Of a stretch of DNA of 60,291 nt, positions 49,492 through 58,134 are shown one piece after another. The first letter of the stretch is position 1. The number at the start of each line of letters is the position of its first letter. The notes below the pieces were generated by a model. That model was not told where the DNA came from. It did no database searches and worked only from the letters and a program-made list of their open reading frames with translations. This DNA is from Acidobacteriota bacterium. Lineage in GTDB: Bacteria; Acidobacteriota; Terriglobia; Terriglobales; Acidobacteriaceae. The translations under genes and the position numbers were made by a program. The stretch is taken from positions 1-60,291 of the forward strand of contig JAJZVZ010000009.1 in the NCBI GenBank assembly GCA_021846945.1, read 5' to 3'.

Positions 49492-51498
49492 CTAGCAGCC
49501 AGCCGCTGGAATCGGCTCCTCAAACTCCTCGTTCAGCCACTTGCTGAACGAGGCAAACTCCTCGTCGCGGCCCAGGAAGGCGCGCACCATCTCGCGGCCC
49601 GGCTTTGAGCCGCCCTGTTCCAGCACTGTCTTACGGTAGCGTTCGCCGGCTTCGCAGCCCAGCAGGTCATCGGGATCGAACTGGGCGAAGAAGTCCAGCG
49701 CGATCACCTTGTCGAAGGCATAGGTGTAGTAGTTCGACGAGTAGCCGGTGAGGTGGCCGAAGCTGGCATACATGCGGTTGCCTTCGAGCCATATCCACGG
49801 TTGCAGCGATTCATAGAGCCTGCGCGTCAGGTCGTCGAGGTCGATTGTGGCGGGGTTCTGGTCGTGCAGATCAAGCGAGAGCGTGGTGTAGTAGAGCTGC
49901 GAGCGAACCCAGTCCGCTCTGCCGAAGGCGCTTGCGCCTTTCATCCTTTGGATGAGATTTGAAGGAAGAGTCTCGCCGGTCTGATAGTGCTTTGCGAAGG
50001 ACTGGAGCAGCTTTTCGTCGCGGAAAAACTCTTCAAGCATCTGCGAAGGCACCTCAATGAAGTCGCCCTCGGTGGCAAAGCCGGAGATGCCGGCCCACTC
50101 GGTGTGACCGCCGAGGATGGCGTGCATCAGGTGGCCAAACTCATGGAAGAAAGTGACCACGTCGCCGTATTGCAGCAGTCCGGAGTCGTCATCCGCGCCG
50201 CCCGGAAAGTTGCAGATCAGCGCAGCCTCGGGCAACGTGCGTCCGCGAACTCCGGTCGTGACCGGCGTGGCGGAGAACCACTTGTCCTTCCCGTCACGCG
50301 GGTGCATGTCGAGGTAGAAGCGGCCCGCAAGCTGTCCCTCCTCAAAGACCTCAAAGACGGAGACGGCCGGGTGCCAGGTCGGGGCGGAGCAGCGCCGGAA
50401 ATCGACCTTGAAGAGGCGCGCCGCAGTCTGCAGCACTCCTTCCTGGACTTTGGCATACGGGAAATAAGGCCGGACGGACTGAGAGTCGAAGTCATAAGCC
50501 GCGCGGCGGAACTGCTCGTACCAGTAGCCTCGGCTGGTGATGTCGATGGTGGCAAGCCCCGGTTGGCGCTTGCGGGCGAAGCCGAGGATCTCGGCGTGTT
50601 CACGGGCCGCACCCTCGCGGCTGGCCTCGTCGAGCCTGGCCAGAAACGCGCGCACATTGGCCGCCGAAGCCATCATCTGGTCGGCGGTGGCCAGATCCGC
50701 CCAACTGCGGAAGCCGAGAATCCCCGCGATCTCCTGGCGCGTGGCCAGCAGGTCGAGCAGGATCTGCTGGTTCGCGGGATAGGCGCGGGTGTTGTAGGCC
50801 AGGAACATGCGCTCGCGCAACGCCGCGCTGGCGGCGAAAGTCATCACCGGCTGCATATCGGGCGGATCGGTCGAGAGGATTACGCGCCCCTCCGCATCGG
50901 GCTGGTGGCGGGCCCGGTAGTCTTCCGGCAACCCCTCCAGCTCGGCCGTGGTGGCCTCGATGGTTTTGGCTCCCTCCTGGATGTTGCGGCTGAACTCGAG
51001 CGCGTACATCGTAGCCTTCTCGTGCAGGGCCTGCAGGCGGTCGCGGGTAGCCTGATCCTTGTCCACGCCGGCCAGGCGGTAACTGAGCAGCGTGCGCTCG
51101 ACGAAGTGTCGCGTGCCCGGGCTCGCGCCGTCGAGTCCGATGGCGGTGAGCGCATCGTAGACCTGGCGGTTCAGGCTCAGAGCGCTGGCGGCCATGGCCA
51201 CCCGCTGCGCCTCAAGCTGAGCCTGGTCGCGCACGGCCTTATCGGCGGCGACGGAGTTCAGAATGCCGGCCTGCGCTCCAGCCAGGCTGAGCTGCTCAAT
51301 GGCCTCGTCGTAGAGCCGCAGCGAGTTATCTGTCGTGCGCGGCCCCTCAACTGCGAGCAGACGGGCCAGCGCCGCCTCATGCGCCGACAGCCGCGCATTG
51401 ACCCAGGCCGTGAGGGCCTCAGGCGAATCGGCTCCGCCCGCCTCCCAGGCATGAAGAGTTTCAGTTTGAACAACGGCTGCGGGAAAATCGGTTGGCAT
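49492..51498 (-). CDS. M3-family zinc oligopeptidase (thimet/PrlC-like)
   Basis: The ~668-residue protein has the M3 metallopeptidase signature FFHEFGHLMHAI near residue 450 (two zinc His and the catalytic Glu), then the third ligand Glu in FIEVPSQMLEEFF. Upstream are the long helical N-terminal half and FYLDMHPRDGKDKW. It degrades short peptides, probably in the cytoplasm, as no certain signal peptide is seen. Start is uncertain: ATG at 51498 or 51510; GGAGG touches the latter and is 12 bases from the former. The gene is divergent from aroDE. Confidence 0.92.
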   Translation of the reverse strand: MPTDFPAAVVQTETLHAWEAGGADSPEALTAWVNARLSAHEAALARLLAVEGPRTTDNSLRLYDEAIEQLSLAGAQAGILNSVAADKAVRDQAQLEAQRVAMAASALSLNRQVYDALTAIGLDGASPGTRHFVERTLLSYRLAGVDKDQATRDRLQALHEKATMYALEFSRNIQEGAKTIEATTAELEGLPEDYRARHQPDAEGRVILSTDPPDMQPVMTFAASAALRERMFLAYNTRAYPANQQILLDLLATRQEIAGILGFRSWADLATADQMMASAANVRAFLARLDEASREGAAREHAEILGFARKRQPGLATIDITSRGYWYEQFRRAAYDFDSQSVRPYFPYAKVQEGVLQTAARLFKVDFRRCSAPTWHPAVSVFEVFEEGQLAGRFYLDMHPRDGKDKWFSATPVTTGVRGRTLPEAALICNFPGGADDDSGLLQYGDVVTFFHEFGHLMHAILGGHTEWAGISGFATEGDFIEVPSQMLEEFFRDEKLLQSFAKHYQTGETLPSNLIQRMKGASAFGRADWVRSQLYYTTLSLDLHDQNPATIDLDDLTRRLYESLQPWIWLEGNRMYASFGHLTGYSSNYYTYAFDKVIALDFFAQFDPDDLLGCEAGERYRKTVLEQGGSKPGREMVRAFLGRDEEFASFSKWLNEEFEEPIPAAGC

Positions 51499-51609
51499 CG
51501 CGGGCAACATCCTCCAAAGTCTAGGTTGCCACAGTACGCCGGTAAATATGTCTTTCCAGGGTTCTCTTTGCCGATTCCGGCCTTGCATCCTGGATGAAAG
51601 GCGCTTAAG

Positions 51610-53229
51610 ATGCCTCAATTGATAGGTATGAGTCGCACCGCCTCCATTGCGCCCCTTGCCGCCCCCGATCCGCCGCCGGTTTCGGCTCCGTTGGGGCTGC
51701 GGCTTCGCGTGGACAAGCTCTGCATCTCTCTCCAGGCAGGCTCGCCTGCTGAACTGGTCGAACGAGCCGAGTCTGCGCTCCATGACGCTAAGTTCTTTGA
51801 ATTCAGGCTTGATGCTCTACCAAAGCCGGCGGCAGCCATCGACCCTCTGCGCAAATTTTTGGCAGCGCACAAGGACGTGACCGCTCTCGCCACCTGCCGC
51901 CGCAAGCAGCTCGGCGGCAACTTTGCCGGGGCGCTGGCGGCCGAACTGGACGTGCTCACCAAAGCCGCCGAAGCGGGCTGCGCGATCGTCGATCTCGAAG
52001 TTGAGTCGGCTGAGCAGGCGAAAGCATCCCAGCTGGCGCATTTTCGCGGCGCCCTGCACGCGGCTGGCACGGCGCTGCTGATCAGCTTTCACGACTTTAC
52101 GCGCACCAAGGGGCTGGATCACGTGGCGCAGCGGATTGAAGCCTTCAGCCCCGATTTCATGAAGGTGGTGTCCACCGCGCGGTCGCTCTCCGATAATCTT
52201 GAGGTTCTGCGCCTCATCGAGAACCGGTCGCTTTCGGCGCAGGTGGTCGGCATTGCCATGGGCGAAGAGGGCTTGCTGAGCCGCCTTCTGGGGCCGCGAG
52301 CGGGAGCGGCCTTCACCTTTGCCGCCATGGGAGAGGGCGCTGAAGCGGCACTGGCGACGGCGCCGGGCCAGCTCACCATGCGTACCCTGCGCGACCTCTA
52401 CCGCGTCGAGCAACTCGATCAGGCAACGCGCATCTTCGGCGTGGCAGGCAACCCCATCAATCACTCGCTTTCGCCGCTCATGCACAACATGGCCTTCCGC
52501 CGTGAGAGCGTGAACGCGGTGATGTTGCCGCTTAAGGCTCGCTCGCTCGACGACCTGCTGAATATCATCCGCGAGCTGCCCCTGGCCGGAGTGGCCGTCA
52601 CTATGCCGTTCAAGCAGGAAGTGCTGCCGCACCTGGCCAACATGGATCCGCTCACCGCCCGCATCGGTGCCTGCAATACGCTGCGCACCGGCGCGGATGG
52701 CAAGCTCTACGGCTTTAATACCGACGTTGCCGGGGTGGTTCGCCCCTTGCAACGCCGCATGCGGCTCCCGGGAGCGCGCATCGCTGTGCTGGGCGCCGGC
52801 GGAGCGGCGCGCGCCGCCGTCTTCGGCCTCGTGGAGCAGGGCGCCGAGGTCTTCGTCATCAACCGCACCCATGAAACCGCCGTGGCGCTGGCGCGCAAAG
52901 CCAAGGCCAAGAGCCTCAAACACGAGCAGCTTGCCAGGAGCCGCTTCGACGCAATCATCAATACCACCCCCTGCGGCATGGCGGGGGTGAAGCCGGCGCT
53001 GCCCATCAAGGAGGATGAGCTGAACACCTCCCTCGTCTTCGACATGGTCTATAACCCGATGGAGACGCCGCTCATCAAGCTGGCGCAATCGCGCGGAATC
53101 GCTGTTATTACAGGTCTCGAGATGTTCGTCCAGCAAGGCGCCCGACAGTTTGAAATCTGGACCGGCAAGCCCGCGCCGGAAGCGGAGATGCAGCGCGTCG
53201 TCGAGTTGGAACTGCGCCGGCGGGGGTGA
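51610..53229 (+). CDS. aroDE: Bifunctional 3-dehydroquinate dehydratase/shikimate dehydrogenase
   Basis: A 539-residue fusion for two successive steps to chorismate. Residues ~30-260 are a type I dehydroquinase: catalytic His in SFHDF (near 159) and Schiff-base Lys in FMKVVSTA (near 184). Residues ~270-539 are shikimate dehydrogenase: NPINHSLSPLMHN, catalytic Lys in VTMPFKQE, Asp in GFNTDVAG, and the NADP-binding GAGGAARAA with NRT. The order AroD-AroE is the same as in plant DHD/SHD. The ATG at 51610 follows AAAGG at about eight bases; a second ATG lies at 51628. Confidence 0.95.
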   Translation: MPQLIGMSRTASIAPLAAPDPPPVSAPLGLRLRVDKLCISLQAGSPAELVERAESALHDAKFFEFRLDALPKPAAAIDPLRKFLAAHKDVTALATCRRKQLGGNFAGALAAELDVLTKAAEAGCAIVDLEVESAEQAKASQLAHFRGALHAAGTALLISFHDFTRTKGLDHVAQRIEAFSPDFMKVVSTARSLSDNLEVLRLIENRSLSAQVVGIAMGEEGLLSRLLGPRAGAAFTFAAMGEGAEAALATAPGQLTMRTLRDLYRVEQLDQATRIFGVAGNPINHSLSPLMHNMAFRRESVNAVMLPLKARSLDDLLNIIRELPLAGVAVTMPFKQEVLPHLANMDPLTARIGACNTLRTGADGKLYGFNTDVAGVVRPLQRRMRLPGARIAVLGAGGAARAAVFGLVEQGAEVFVINRTHETAVALARKAKAKSLKHEQLARSRFDAIINTTPCGMAGVKPALPIKEDELNTSLVFDMVYNPMETPLIKLAQSRGIAVITGLEMFVQQGARQFEIWTGKPAPEAEMQRVVELELRRRG

Positions 53230-53449
53230 GCCGCGGTTGAACCTGATCGCCCTCCACACCTGAAGAACTCTCTTCATCGTTCAGCAAACCCAGAATTCTT
53301 TTTTGCATGAGGGATGTCGCGCTTCCCGGTGGACAGCCTAGAATGGTCATGCTCTTTTCCTTGTGCTTCTCCTCGCGGCGAACAAGGATCTGAAATCACG
53401 CCAGATACAACTGCAATCTGCCTCTCAAGACAAATCCACGGAGGGATCG

Positions 53450-55075
53450 ATGGGGAATGAATCGTATTCACGGCGAAATTTTCTCAAGACTGCGGCTGCG
53501 GGCCTCGCGGCCGGCGCGGGCGCGCGCGATGCATGGGCGGACGGGAGTGCCGGCGCGCAGTCAACTCCGGCTCCGCGCGAAGAGTGCGGCTCAGTGTATG
53601 AGCCTCCGCCAAAGCAGCAGGGCAACAACCTGAACCTGATCGTGATTGTCAGCGACACCTTTCGCCACGACAACCTGGCTTGTTACGGGCCCAGGTGGCT
53701 GGAGAATCTTGAGACGCCCAATCTCGACCGTTTCGCCGAGAAAGCCGTTGTCTTCAAGGACGCCTATCCCGAGGGAATGCCCACCATTGTCATCCGGCGC
53801 ACGCTCTACACAGGCCGCCGCGTCATCCCCTGCTATTACTTTCCGCATCCGGGCAGCGTACAGCTTCCGGGGTGGCATGAGCTTTACCACGAAGACGTCA
53901 CGCTCAGTGAGACCCTCCTCAACGCCGGTTACGTGAATACGCTCATCAGCAGCTTGTACCACCAGTTCAAGCCGGGCCGCAATTTTCAACGCGGCTTCCA
54001 TACCTGGCGATGGATGCGCGGCCTGGAGTGGGACTTCTACGGCACCTCACCGCATCAGCTGCTGGATGTCAGCGACCTGGTCTCGGCGGATTACCTCGCC
54101 CGCTTCCCGGCGCTTCATCGCACCCTCAGTCAATACAAGGCCAACCGCAATCTATGGCAGCAACAGGGAGAATCGGTCACCCAGCTCACCATGCAGGAGG
54201 CCATCCGCTGGCTCAACGAAAATCATGACCAGCGTCCTTTTTATCTGCATGTGGAGTCATTCAATTCCCACGAGCCCTGGGATCCGCCGCGGCGCTTCCT
54301 TGAGAAGTACATGCCCAACGCCACGGGCCCCCGCTTTGTCGAGCCGCCCTACGATACGGTTCCGCTTCCCGACGAGATCAAGCAGCGTTTCCGCGCCAAC
54401 TACGCGGGAGCCGTGAACGACGTGGATTTCTGGGTGGGCAATCTGCTCGACACCATCGAACAGTTCGGGCTGTTTGAGAACACTGTTGTCGTCTTCATGT
54501 CGGACCACGGCGCCATGCTGGGCGAGCGCGGCCAGTTTGTGAAAGGGCCGGACAAATTACGCGGCCAGGTCACGCATATTCCCCTGTTGATCCGCACGCC
54601 GGACACTACCTATGCGGGCAAGAAAGTGGACGGGTTTGTCCAGGTTCCTGACGTGATGCCGACGCTGCTGCACCTGCTCGGCCTGAAGCCGCCGCCGCGC
54701 GTTACGGGAACCAACGTGTGGCCGATGGTGAACGGAGAAACCCGCAGCGTGCGTGACGACACCGTGCATACCTATGGATGGGTCGGCGCGGTGCGCACCA
54801 GGGAGTGGGCCTACAGCGAGATATGGCAGCCCAAAGCCCACCAGGATCAATTCCATCTCACTCCCGGCGCGCCTCTCAGTGAGTACAAACCGCAGCTCTA
54901 CAACCTCGAGAAGGATCCCAATGAGCTGACCGACGTGGTGGATCGCTACCCCGACATTGCGAAGCAGATGTCGGCCCGGATGAAGGACTACATTGCCTCA
55001 GGGGAGGGAATGACCTTCGGCAGCTTCAATGGAAAACCGAGCCTCGATACCCGCATGAGTCTTTACGCAAAGTGA
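53450..55075 (+). CDS. Sulfatase-fold protein lacking the formylglycine Cys
   Basis: The 541-residue protein has a Tat signal (YSRRNFLKTAAAGLAAGAG) and the alkaline phosphatase/sulfatase fold: LIVIVSDTFRHDNLACYG, the HVESFNSHEPW segment and the metal motif MSDHGAMLGERG. The motif that should read C/S-x-P-S-R is MPTIVIRRTLYTGR, with Thr112 at the nucleophile position and no Pro. It therefore cannot be a formylglycine sulfatase. Thr is the nucleophile in related phosphodiesterases and phosphoethanolamine transferases, so a phosphoester or other substrate is possible. GGAGGGA lies five bases before the ATG, which fixes the start. Confidence 0.85.
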   Translation: MGNESYSRRNFLKTAAAGLAAGAGARDAWADGSAGAQSTPAPREECGSVYEPPPKQQGNNLNLIVIVSDTFRHDNLACYGPRWLENLETPNLDRFAEKAVVFKDAYPEGMPTIVIRRTLYTGRRVIPCYYFPHPGSVQLPGWHELYHEDVTLSETLLNAGYVNTLISSLYHQFKPGRNFQRGFHTWRWMRGLEWDFYGTSPHQLLDVSDLVSADYLARFPALHRTLSQYKANRNLWQQQGESVTQLTMQEAIRWLNENHDQRPFYLHVESFNSHEPWDPPRRFLEKYMPNATGPRFVEPPYDTVPLPDEIKQRFRANYAGAVNDVDFWVGNLLDTIEQFGLFENTVVVFMSDHGAMLGERGQFVKGPDKLRGQVTHIPLLIRTPDTTYAGKKVDGFVQVPDVMPTLLHLLGLKPPPRVTGTNVWPMVNGETRSVRDDTVHTYGWVGAVRTREWAYSEIWQPKAHQDQFHLTPGAPLSEYKPQLYNLEKDPNELTDVVDRYPDIAKQMSARMKDYIASGEGMTFGSFNGKPSLDTRMSLYAK

Positions 55076-55112
55076 GGCCGAAGCGGCTTCATGATTGTCT
55101 GAACTTCACGGC

Positions 55113-56318
55113 TTACCTGCCCCGCTTGTGGGCGGTTTTCTCGGTCTTGGCTTTCTTTTCCTCCGCGCGGTTGAGGGGGATGGGAGCCAGATCGGGGCCG
55201 ATGCGTTTGACGGTCGTGTCGATCATCACGTAGCGGATTGTGCGCGGCGAAGCTGGCCGTGTGATGCCCGTGGATGGGTCGGTGGTCAGGTTTGCGCCAT
55301 TGGCGATGAGAAAGCTGAAGGCGGGAACCTGCCGCGTCTGCTGGTCGCGCGCCGGGCCGATTTTGATGGACTCCGTGGAGACGCGCATCGGCAGAAAGCC
55401 CTGGATGGGCCGAAGCCGGAAGGCTGTCTCGTAGCGGTGATGGCGCACGCTCCACGTGAAGACGCGGACCTCATCGAAGTCGTAGGGTAAGCCTGATTGC
55501 AGAGGGGCCAGGATGGTCACGTATTCCGGAACCTCATGGCCGGGCGTGCTGGCTTCGGGATCAGTGACATTGGTGAGCTCGTAAGCGCCTACGATTCGCT
55601 GGCCCTCGCAGTAGCCCTCAATGCTCTCGGGCGCGTCTACCCAAAGACGACTGCCCAGCACCCAGCCCGTATGCCCTTGCGAATCCCGCGCCAGCCACCA
55701 GTCCTCCATGACCGTCGGCGCGGGCTGCGGCTGAACTGCATATTGCTTTGAGCCCGGCGCTACTCCCGCATGCGTAGGCGGGGCTGCCTGAGGTATGGCC
55801 GGTGGCAACCCGCCCGCCGGCATTTCCTTGGGAACGGAGGCGCGGGCAAGAAGCTGAACCTTCGTATTGCCCGGCAATAGATAAAAGTGCTGCTGGTGCC
55901 GGCCGGGGAGAACGTGCATATACAGTTCGTCGTTGAGCGTAGCCGTGGCGACGACGGGAGCACCTTTATTCTCCTCGGCCAGCTGAACGAACTGCTTGTA
56001 GGTTGCTTCGTCTATGACGGCTCGCTCGACGATCCATCCCACCTGGTTCTTCTGCGTCTTCACCTTGAGAAAGCGGGGTTGGCGATCGAGCACCTGCAGG
56101 GGCTCGCCATTGACTACTTCGGCAACGCGTCTGGAAACCGGGGCCACGCGATCGCGCAGGTACATCTTTTGGGCCGTGACATAAACCGTTTCGATGTGCG
56201 CAGGCTTGAATCGCTCGCATCCGCACGTGAATGCAAGAACACACAGTACGAGCCAGGGCCCGAAAGAACGCCACTGCCGAAGAGGAAGCACGAATGGGAT
56301 GGAAAATCGCTTGAGCAA
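55113..56318 (-). CDS. Lipoprotein-like protein with bacterial SH3 domain
   Basis: The product (about 401 residues) has an N-terminal hydrophobic segment ending in FTCGC, a probable lipoprotein signal. A bacterial SH3 domain follows (YVTAQKMYLRDRVAPVSRRVAEV to GWIVERAV). The middle has a Pro/Ala-rich linker, then a second SH3-like stretch (WWLARDSQGHTGWVLGSRLW), and the C-terminal half is a beta-rich domain of unknown function with a basic tail. Periplasmic peptidoglycan or protein binding is likely. The start is uncertain: TTG at 56318 keeps the signal peptide near the N-terminus; a frame from 56537 exists but lacks one. Confidence 0.75.
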   Translation of the reverse strand: MLKRFSIPFVLPLRQWRSFGPWLVLCVLAFTCGCERFKPAHIETVYVTAQKMYLRDRVAPVSRRVAEVVNGEPLQVLDRQPRFLKVKTQKNQVGWIVERAVIDEATYKQFVQLAEENKGAPVVATATLNDELYMHVLPGRHQQHFYLLPGNTKVQLLARASVPKEMPAGGLPPAIPQAAPPTHAGVAPGSKQYAVQPQPAPTVMEDWWLARDSQGHTGWVLGSRLWVDAPESIEGYCEGQRIVGAYELTNVTDPEASTPGHEVPEYVTILAPLQSGLPYDFDEVRVFTWSVRHHRYETAFRLRPIQGFLPMRVSTESIKIGPARDQQTRQVPAFSFLIANGANLTTDPSTGITRPASPRTIRYVMIDTTVKRIGPDLAPIPLNRAEEKKAKTEKTAHKRGR

Positions 56319-56537
56319 AACCCGTTGTATCCCTTCTGAGGATAGCACCTGGTAGACAGCCGGAAAGCGCGAACAGTGAGCGGAACGCGTGGATACGAAG
56401 GAGGTACGCCGCGAAGCATCCGCGACAACAATACTTCTATCCACGCATTTGCTCGGCATCCCTCTTTTCCGCCGGTCGCGAAAGCTGCTATGCTGCCTGC
56501 GCAAGGAAAAGCGATTTAGGCGAAAGGGAATGCGCAT

Positions 56538-58013
56538 ATGTGGTTCCTGGGAATGGACGTAGGCACCGGCGGGACACGAGCTGTGATTGTGAACGATGCG
56601 GGGCGGCTGATTGCCGGAGCATCAAGCGAGCACGCGCCCTTTCGCGCCGAGCATCCCGGCTGGGCCGAGCAGGATCCCGAAGACTGGTGGCGCGCGGCGC
56701 AGGACGCGATTCGCAAGGCGCTCGCCGCCGCACCTGAGCCGCGCCAGCCGATCGCCGCGCTCGCGCTCACCGGCCAGATGCATGGCGCGGTGATGCTCGA
56801 TGAAAGCGGCGCGGTGCTGCGGCCGTCGCTCATCTGGTGCGACACCCGCACTCAGCCCGAATGCGACTGGCTCACGCAGAAGATCGGCTACGACCGCCTG
56901 ATCGACCTTACCTGTAACCCGGCGCTGCCCAACTTTACGCTGACCAAGCTTCTATGGGTGAAGAAGCACGAACCGGAGACCTTCACCAAAGTTCGCCACG
57001 TCATGTGCCCCAAGGACTACGTGCGCTACCGGCTGACAGGCGAGTTCGCCATCGACGTGCAGGAGGCTTCAGGCACGCTGCTGCTTGACGTAACCCACCG
57101 GCGCTGGTCGCGCGAGGTGGCCGAGGCGGCGGGGATCAAGGAAAGCTGGCTGCCGCGGGTCTTCGAGTCGCCGGAGATTTGCGCGCGCATCAGCGAAGAG
57201 GCCGCGGGTTTGACGGGGCTGAAGGCCGGAACGCCGGTCGCGGCAGGCGCGGGCGATCAGGGCGCCGGCGCCGTCGGCATGGGGATTCTGCAGCCGGGAT
57301 CGGTCTCGGCCACCATCGGCACCTCCGGCGTGGTCTTTGCCGCAACCGCGCAGCCAACCCGGGATCCCAAAGGCCGCCTGCATACCTTCTGCCACGCCGT
57401 GCCGGGGCTATGGCACGTGATGGGCGTAACGCAATCGGCGGGCCTGAGCCTGAGCTGGCTCAAGGAGACGTTCTTTGCCGGGCAGAGTTACGATGCGCTG
57501 AACGAGGCGGCGGCCAAGGTTCCGGCCGGCAGCGCGGGGCTGGAGTGGGCGCCCTATCTGCTGGGCGAGCGCACGCCGCACCTTGATCCGGAGGTGCGCG
57601 CGGCCTTCGCCGGAATAGACGCTCAGCATACGGCGGCGCACTTTGTGCGCGCGGTGCTGGAGGGTGTGGCGTACTCGCTTCAGGACACATTTACGCTGTT
57701 TACCGAACTGGGAATCCCGGTTAGTGGCATACGGCTGGGCGGCGGCGGCGCGCGCGGCGAGCTGTGGCGGCGCATTCAGGCGGGCATCTACGGGCACACG
57801 GTGGAGGTGCTCACGGCTGAAGAGGGCGGAGCCTTCGGCTGTGCGCTGATGGCCGGAGTAGGCGCGGGGCACTGGGCCAATCTCGACGAGGCTTGCGCAC
57901 AGGCCATCGAGGTGGCCCAGCGCATCGAGCCCGTCCCCGCGGACGCAGCGGCGTACAAGGTGGGTTATGCGCAGTGGAGAAAGCTCTATCCGGCGCTGCG
58001 AAGCCTGCGGTAA
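56538..58013 (+). CDS. xylB: Xylulokinase
   Basis: The 491-residue FGGY-family kinase phosphorylates D-xylulose with ATP for entry into the pentose phosphate pathway. Seen: the phosphate loop GMDVGTGGTRAVIV at the N-terminus, ALTGQMHGAVMLD, the substrate motif WCDTRTQPE, catalytic Asp in AGAGDQGAGAVG (near 239), TIGTSGVVFA and LGGGGARGELWRRIQAGI. The QMHG motif is typical of xylulokinases within FGGY kinases. AAAGGG lies about eight bases before the ATG. No xylose isomerase is in the window. It is divergent from the SH3 lipoprotein gene. Confidence 0.93.
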   Translation: MWFLGMDVGTGGTRAVIVNDAGRLIAGASSEHAPFRAEHPGWAEQDPEDWWRAAQDAIRKALAAAPEPRQPIAALALTGQMHGAVMLDESGAVLRPSLIWCDTRTQPECDWLTQKIGYDRLIDLTCNPALPNFTLTKLLWVKKHEPETFTKVRHVMCPKDYVRYRLTGEFAIDVQEASGTLLLDVTHRRWSREVAEAAGIKESWLPRVFESPEICARISEEAAGLTGLKAGTPVAAGAGDQGAGAVGMGILQPGSVSATIGTSGVVFAATAQPTRDPKGRLHTFCHAVPGLWHVMGVTQSAGLSLSWLKETFFAGQSYDALNEAAAKVPAGSAGLEWAPYLLGERTPHLDPEVRAAFAGIDAQHTAAHFVRAVLEGVAYSLQDTFTLFTELGIPVSGIRLGGGGARGELWRRIQAGIYGHTVEVLTAEEGGAFGCALMAGVGAGHWANLDEACAQAIEVAQRIEPVPADAAAYKVGYAQWRKLYPALRSLR

Positions 58014-58053
58014 GACAGGGAATGAGGGAACCGGACAGGTGAACGATGCTACT

Positions 58054-58077
58054 GAATGGATGAGCAGGCCACCTGCC
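58054..58077 (+). repeat. 24-bp repeat, copy 1 (upstream of third sulfatase)
   Basis: This element ends in TGAGCAGGCCACCTGCC. A direct copy with two changes lies at 59887-59910, and the 17-bp core occurs exactly in reverse orientation at 59734-59750. The copies flank the sulfatase gene. Confidence 0.7.
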
Positions 58078-58134
58078 ATAGGGCCATGCGGAGAATGGGT
58101 GGAATTCAGGTGATCGGCAGGAAGGATTTTCTTT

